Of a DNA stretch of 7,817 nucleotides, positions 6,363 to 7,817 are shown one piece after another (positions within the stretch are counted from its first letter, which is position 1; the number at the start of each line of letters is the position of its first letter). Where the stretch lies: NCBI GenBank assembly GCA_902385515.1, contig CABMGC010000020.1:1-7817 (forward strand), given 5' to 3'. This stretch comes from an uncultured archaeon. Lineage in GTDB: Archaea; Micrarchaeota; Micrarchaeia; Micrarchaeales; CABMGC01. Both the position numbers and the translations under genes were made by a program. The notes beneath the pieces are model-generated. The model was not told the origin of the DNA, made no database searches, and saw only the letters and a program-made list of their open reading frames with translations.

Positions 6363-6599
6363 CTACAACCCAAGTCTCTCGCGGACGGCCGCGGACCCAT
6401 AGGTCCTCCCATGCCTTATGTCGAGCAGGCCCCGCAGAAGCGACGCCCTGAACTCCGAAGTATATTTCCCTTCCTCGTCTCTCTCAGGTATTAGATCAAT
6501 TAACGCGTTTATTATCTCGTCGTAAGTAACTCTTTTGTATATCCTGAGCTTATTTAGACGTTCTCTAGTGGTCTTTTCGAGTTGGACGGTGGTATACAT
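6363..6599 (-). CDS. Antitoxin with ribbon-helix-helix-like N-terminus and RelB-like tail
   Basis: This 78-residue protein is encoded directly upstream of the toxin gene with a one-base gap. The N-terminus (MYTTVQLEKTTRERLNKL, 1-18) has the short strand plus helix of archaeal ribbon-helix-helix antitoxins, followed by YDEIINALIDLI (26-37) as the second helix. These usually dimerise and bind the operator. A charged linker (38-48) leads to a C-terminal helix ending in DIRHGRTYGSAAVRERLGL (60-78). That wording resembles the toxin-wrapping C-terminal segment of RelB antitoxins, so this region should neutralise the RelE-type partner. Autoregulation is expected. The start ATG has no Shine-Dalgarno sequence and lies about 23 bp from a TATA box, so the mRNA is probably leaderless. 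Confidence in the antitoxin role is high because of position; the exact family is less sure. Confidence 0.87.
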   Translation of the reverse strand: MYTTVQLEKTTRERLNKLRIYKRVTYDEIINALIDLIPERDEEGKYTSEFRASLLRGLLDIRHGRTYGSAAVRERLGL

Positions 6600-6616
6600 A
6601 TAATTTCCATATAATT
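6597..6616 (-). promoter_or_regulatory. Direct repeats at the toxin-antitoxin start, candidate operator
   Basis: CATATAATT occurs at 6597-6605 and again at 6608-6616, an 11-bp period, about one helical turn. The first copy overlaps the antitoxin start codon and the second reaches the TATA box. Same-face repeats like this suit binding by a ribbon-helix-helix antitoxin that represses its own promoter. AT-rich sequence makes chance repetition possible. Confidence 0.4.
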
Positions 6617-6617
6617 A

Positions 6618-6625
6618 GTATATAA
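6618..6625 (-). promoter_or_regulatory. TATA box of the toxin-antitoxin operon
   Basis: On the minus strand this is TTATATAC, centred about 23 bp before the antitoxin ATG at 6599. A further AT block (6627-6636) lies upstream and could be an alternative box. Either predicts a leaderless or nearly leaderless transcript covering both genes. Confidence 0.5.
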
Positions 6626-6706
6626 CAAATATATATGCTTTGCTATGAATCTTAGATGAAGCCCCCTCCACTTAACCTAGTGTTCGCGAGTCGCTTAGGC
6701 CGCAAA

Positions 6707-6794
6707 GGCACCATTCAATGTCAATTAGCACCATATGCTCTCCGACCGCCCTGCCATCGTGAAACACGGTTAACTTAGGATATCGTCCGATGTC
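6707..6794. repeat. Right copy of imperfect direct repeat, in front of the ATPase promoter
   Basis: This copy shares GGCACCA, TTAGCA, CATATGCT, CCGACCGC and GGATATC, in order and orientation, with 5969-6044. It carries 10 extra bases (6714-6723, TTCAATGTCA) that the left copy lacks at that point; a near-identical string (TTCAACGTCA) ends the left copy. The ATPase TATA box follows four bases later. The remaining part of the 229-nt stretch between 6600 and 6828 holds the toxin-antitoxin promoter and a GC-richer stretch (6661-6706) in which I see no gene. Confidence 0.7.
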
Positions 6795-6797
6795 CTG

Positions 6798-6807
6798 TTT
6801 TTAATAA
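6798..6807 (+). promoter_or_regulatory. TATA box for the P-type ATPase gene
   Basis: TTTTTAATAA is centred about 26 bp upstream of ATG 6829, which points to a leaderless transcript. No Shine-Dalgarno sequence precedes the ATG. The box lies just past the right-hand repeat, so that repeat occupies the upstream promoter region where archaeal activators or repressors bind. Confidence 0.6.
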
Positions 6808-6828
6808 GATTGCATGCATTAGACTCGC

Positions 6829-7817
6829 ATGGATAAGACCGACTTCGGGAAGCTCGGCATCAGGGACGCGTACAAGACTCTCGGTTCCAGCGCCGCCGGG
6901 CTCTCCGCGAAGGAGGCCGCGCGCAGGCTGACGCGGTACGGCCCCAACGAGGTCGCCGAGAAGAAAAAAAGCCGAATCGTCAGGATTGTCCGCTACTTCT
7001 GGAACCCTCTCTCTTGGATGATAGAAGCCGCGGCGGTGCTGTCTGCTGCGCTGCAGCACTGGGACGACCTTGCCATAATACTCGTGCTCCTTTTTACCAA
7101 CGCTGCCATAGGAATTTGGCAGGAGAACAAAGCCGACAACGCCATAGCGCTGCTGAAGAAGCGCCTCGCGATAAACGCCCGTGTGCTCAGGGACGGCAAG
7201 TGGGCAGTAGTGCCTGCAAGGGAGTTAGTCCCTGGCGACGTGATACGCATCCGGTTGGGTGACATAGTGCCTGCCGATGTCAAGCTGCTTGCTGGAGGCT
7301 ACCTGATGCTCGACGAGTCCGCCCTGACTGGCGAGTCCCTGCCCGTCGAGAAGCAGTCTGACGAAGTCACCTTTTCAGGAGCGATAGTTCGGCAGGGCGA
7401 GAGCAACGCAATCGTGACTGCAACGGGCGAGGGCACATACTTTGGCAGGATAACCGAGCTCGTGCAGGGTGCCAAGACTGTGAGCCACCTACAGAAGGCG
7501 ATGGCGCAGATCAGTGACTACTTGATAGTCTTCGCCGTGGCCCTCGTCTCAATAATACTCGCGGTGGTGTTGATTAGGGGCCAGAACACCCTGGAAGCGG
7601 TGCAGTTCGCGCTAATATTGCTAGTCGCATCCATACCCATAGCAATGCCTGCCGTCTTATCTGTCGCGATGGAGGTGGGTGCTCTCGCCCTCGCAGACGG
7701 TGGGGCGATAGTCGCGAAGCTGGAAGCGATAGAGGAGCTCTCCGGAATGGACATCCTTTGCGTGGACAAGACAGGCACCATCACTAAGAACGAGATTAGC
7801 TTCGCGGACATGATGTG
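6829..7817 (+). CDS. Plasma-membrane proton-efflux P-type ATPase, N-terminal part (3' truncated)
   Basis: The frame is open from ATG 6829 to the window end, 329 codons of a protein usually 750-900 residues long. It resembles the P3A family (fungal Pma1, plant AHA), which exports protons using ATP and is known in Thermoplasma-type acidophiles. Order: cytoplasmic N-terminus with LSAKEAARRLTRYGPNEV (25-42); helix 1 starting FWNPLSWMIEAAA (57-69); helix 2 with TNAAIGIWQEN (90-100), where Asn91 corresponds to the plant pump's conserved Asn; actuator domain with LVPGDVI (133-139), LGDIVPAD (143-150) and TGES (167-170); helices 3 and 4 at about 231-250 and 256-282, the latter holding PIAMP (270-274); and the phosphorylation site DKTGT (Asp313-Thr317). 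The nucleotide-binding domain and later helices lie outside the window. PIAMP and the FWNPLSW start argue against calcium- or heavy-metal-type pumps. A TATA box 26 bp upstream implies leaderless expression. Confidence 0.94.
   Translation, partial: MDKTDFGKLGIRDAYKTLGSSAAGLSAKEAARRLTRYGPNEVAEKKKSRIVRIVRYFWNPLSWMIEAAAVLSAALQHWDDLAIILVLLFTNAAIGIWQENKADNAIALLKKRLAINARVLRDGKWAVVPARELVPGDVIRIRLGDIVPADVKLLAGGYLMLDESALTGESLPVEKQSDEVTFSGAIVRQGESNAIVTATGEGTYFGRITELVQGAKTVSHLQKAMAQISDYLIVFAVALVSIILAVVLIRGQNTLEAVQFALILLVASIPIAMPAVLSVAMEVGALALADGGAIVAKLEAIEELSGMDILCVDKTGTITKNEISFADMM

Noticed and set aside
6362..6412. Upstream extension of the toxin frame by 17 residues
   Set aside because: It overlaps the antitoxin gene, reads as low-complexity GGPMGPRPS, and the ATG one base after the antitoxin stop gives a normal RelE-length product.
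6673..6795. An open minus-strand stretch of about 40 codons across the right repeat (YPKLTVFHDGRAVGEHM...)
   Set aside because: It has no start codon after the upstream stop except internal ATG/GTG codons, and the left repeat carries stops in the same frame. The thioredoxin-like flavour of the peptide is too short to trust.
1..7817. CRISPR array, transposase, rRNA or complete tRNA
   Set aside because: I found no regularly spaced identical repeats, no DDE/HUH-type reading frame and no full cloverleaf on either strand.

Overview
The window looks archaeal, most likely from an uncultivated, acid-dwelling DPANN-type lineage such as Micrarchaeota (ARMAN-like). Four things suggest this: heavy use of ATA for Ile and AGG for Arg, TATA boxes about 23-29 bp upstream of start codons (implying leaderless or nearly leaderless transcripts), a surface protein built as glycine linker, Thr/Ser/Pro stalk and C-terminal membrane anchor, and a plant/fungal-type (P3A) proton-pumping ATPase of the kind known from acidophilic archaea. 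The lineage is inferred from style; no rRNA marker is present.

Layout. (1) 1-2202, plus strand, relatively AT-rich: the 3' part of a large anchored surface protein, then a six-helix membrane protein in which I see rhomboid-like signatures. (2) 2210-3989: a perfect inverted repeat, a promoter, a 73-residue two-helix membrane protein and a full-length homospermidine synthase, probably transcribed together. (3) 4022-5405: a promoter and a Pif1/RecD-like superfamily 1B helicase. (4) 5423-5866, minus strand, tail-to-tail with the helicase: a 147-residue protein of unknown function. (5) 5867-6828: an accessory patch. A RelE-type toxin and its antitoxin, on the minus strand, lie between two imperfect direct repeats (5969-6044 and 6707-6794, about 74% identical over the 68-column core by hand alignment). 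(6) 6829-7817, plus strand: the first 329 codons of the proton-efflux P-type ATPase, cut by the window end.

How the parts may relate. The surface protein and the rhomboid-like protein may be a substrate/processing pair or simply neighbours. The homospermidine synthase implies polyamine metabolism and the ATPase implies pH homeostasis. The toxin-antitoxin cassette appears to sit between two copies of a promoter-bearing segment, since each repeat ends just upstream of a TATA-like element followed about 26 nt later by an ATG. The right copy serves the ATPase; the left copy leads into a seven-codon dead end at the cassette edge. This is the most unusual structure in the window.
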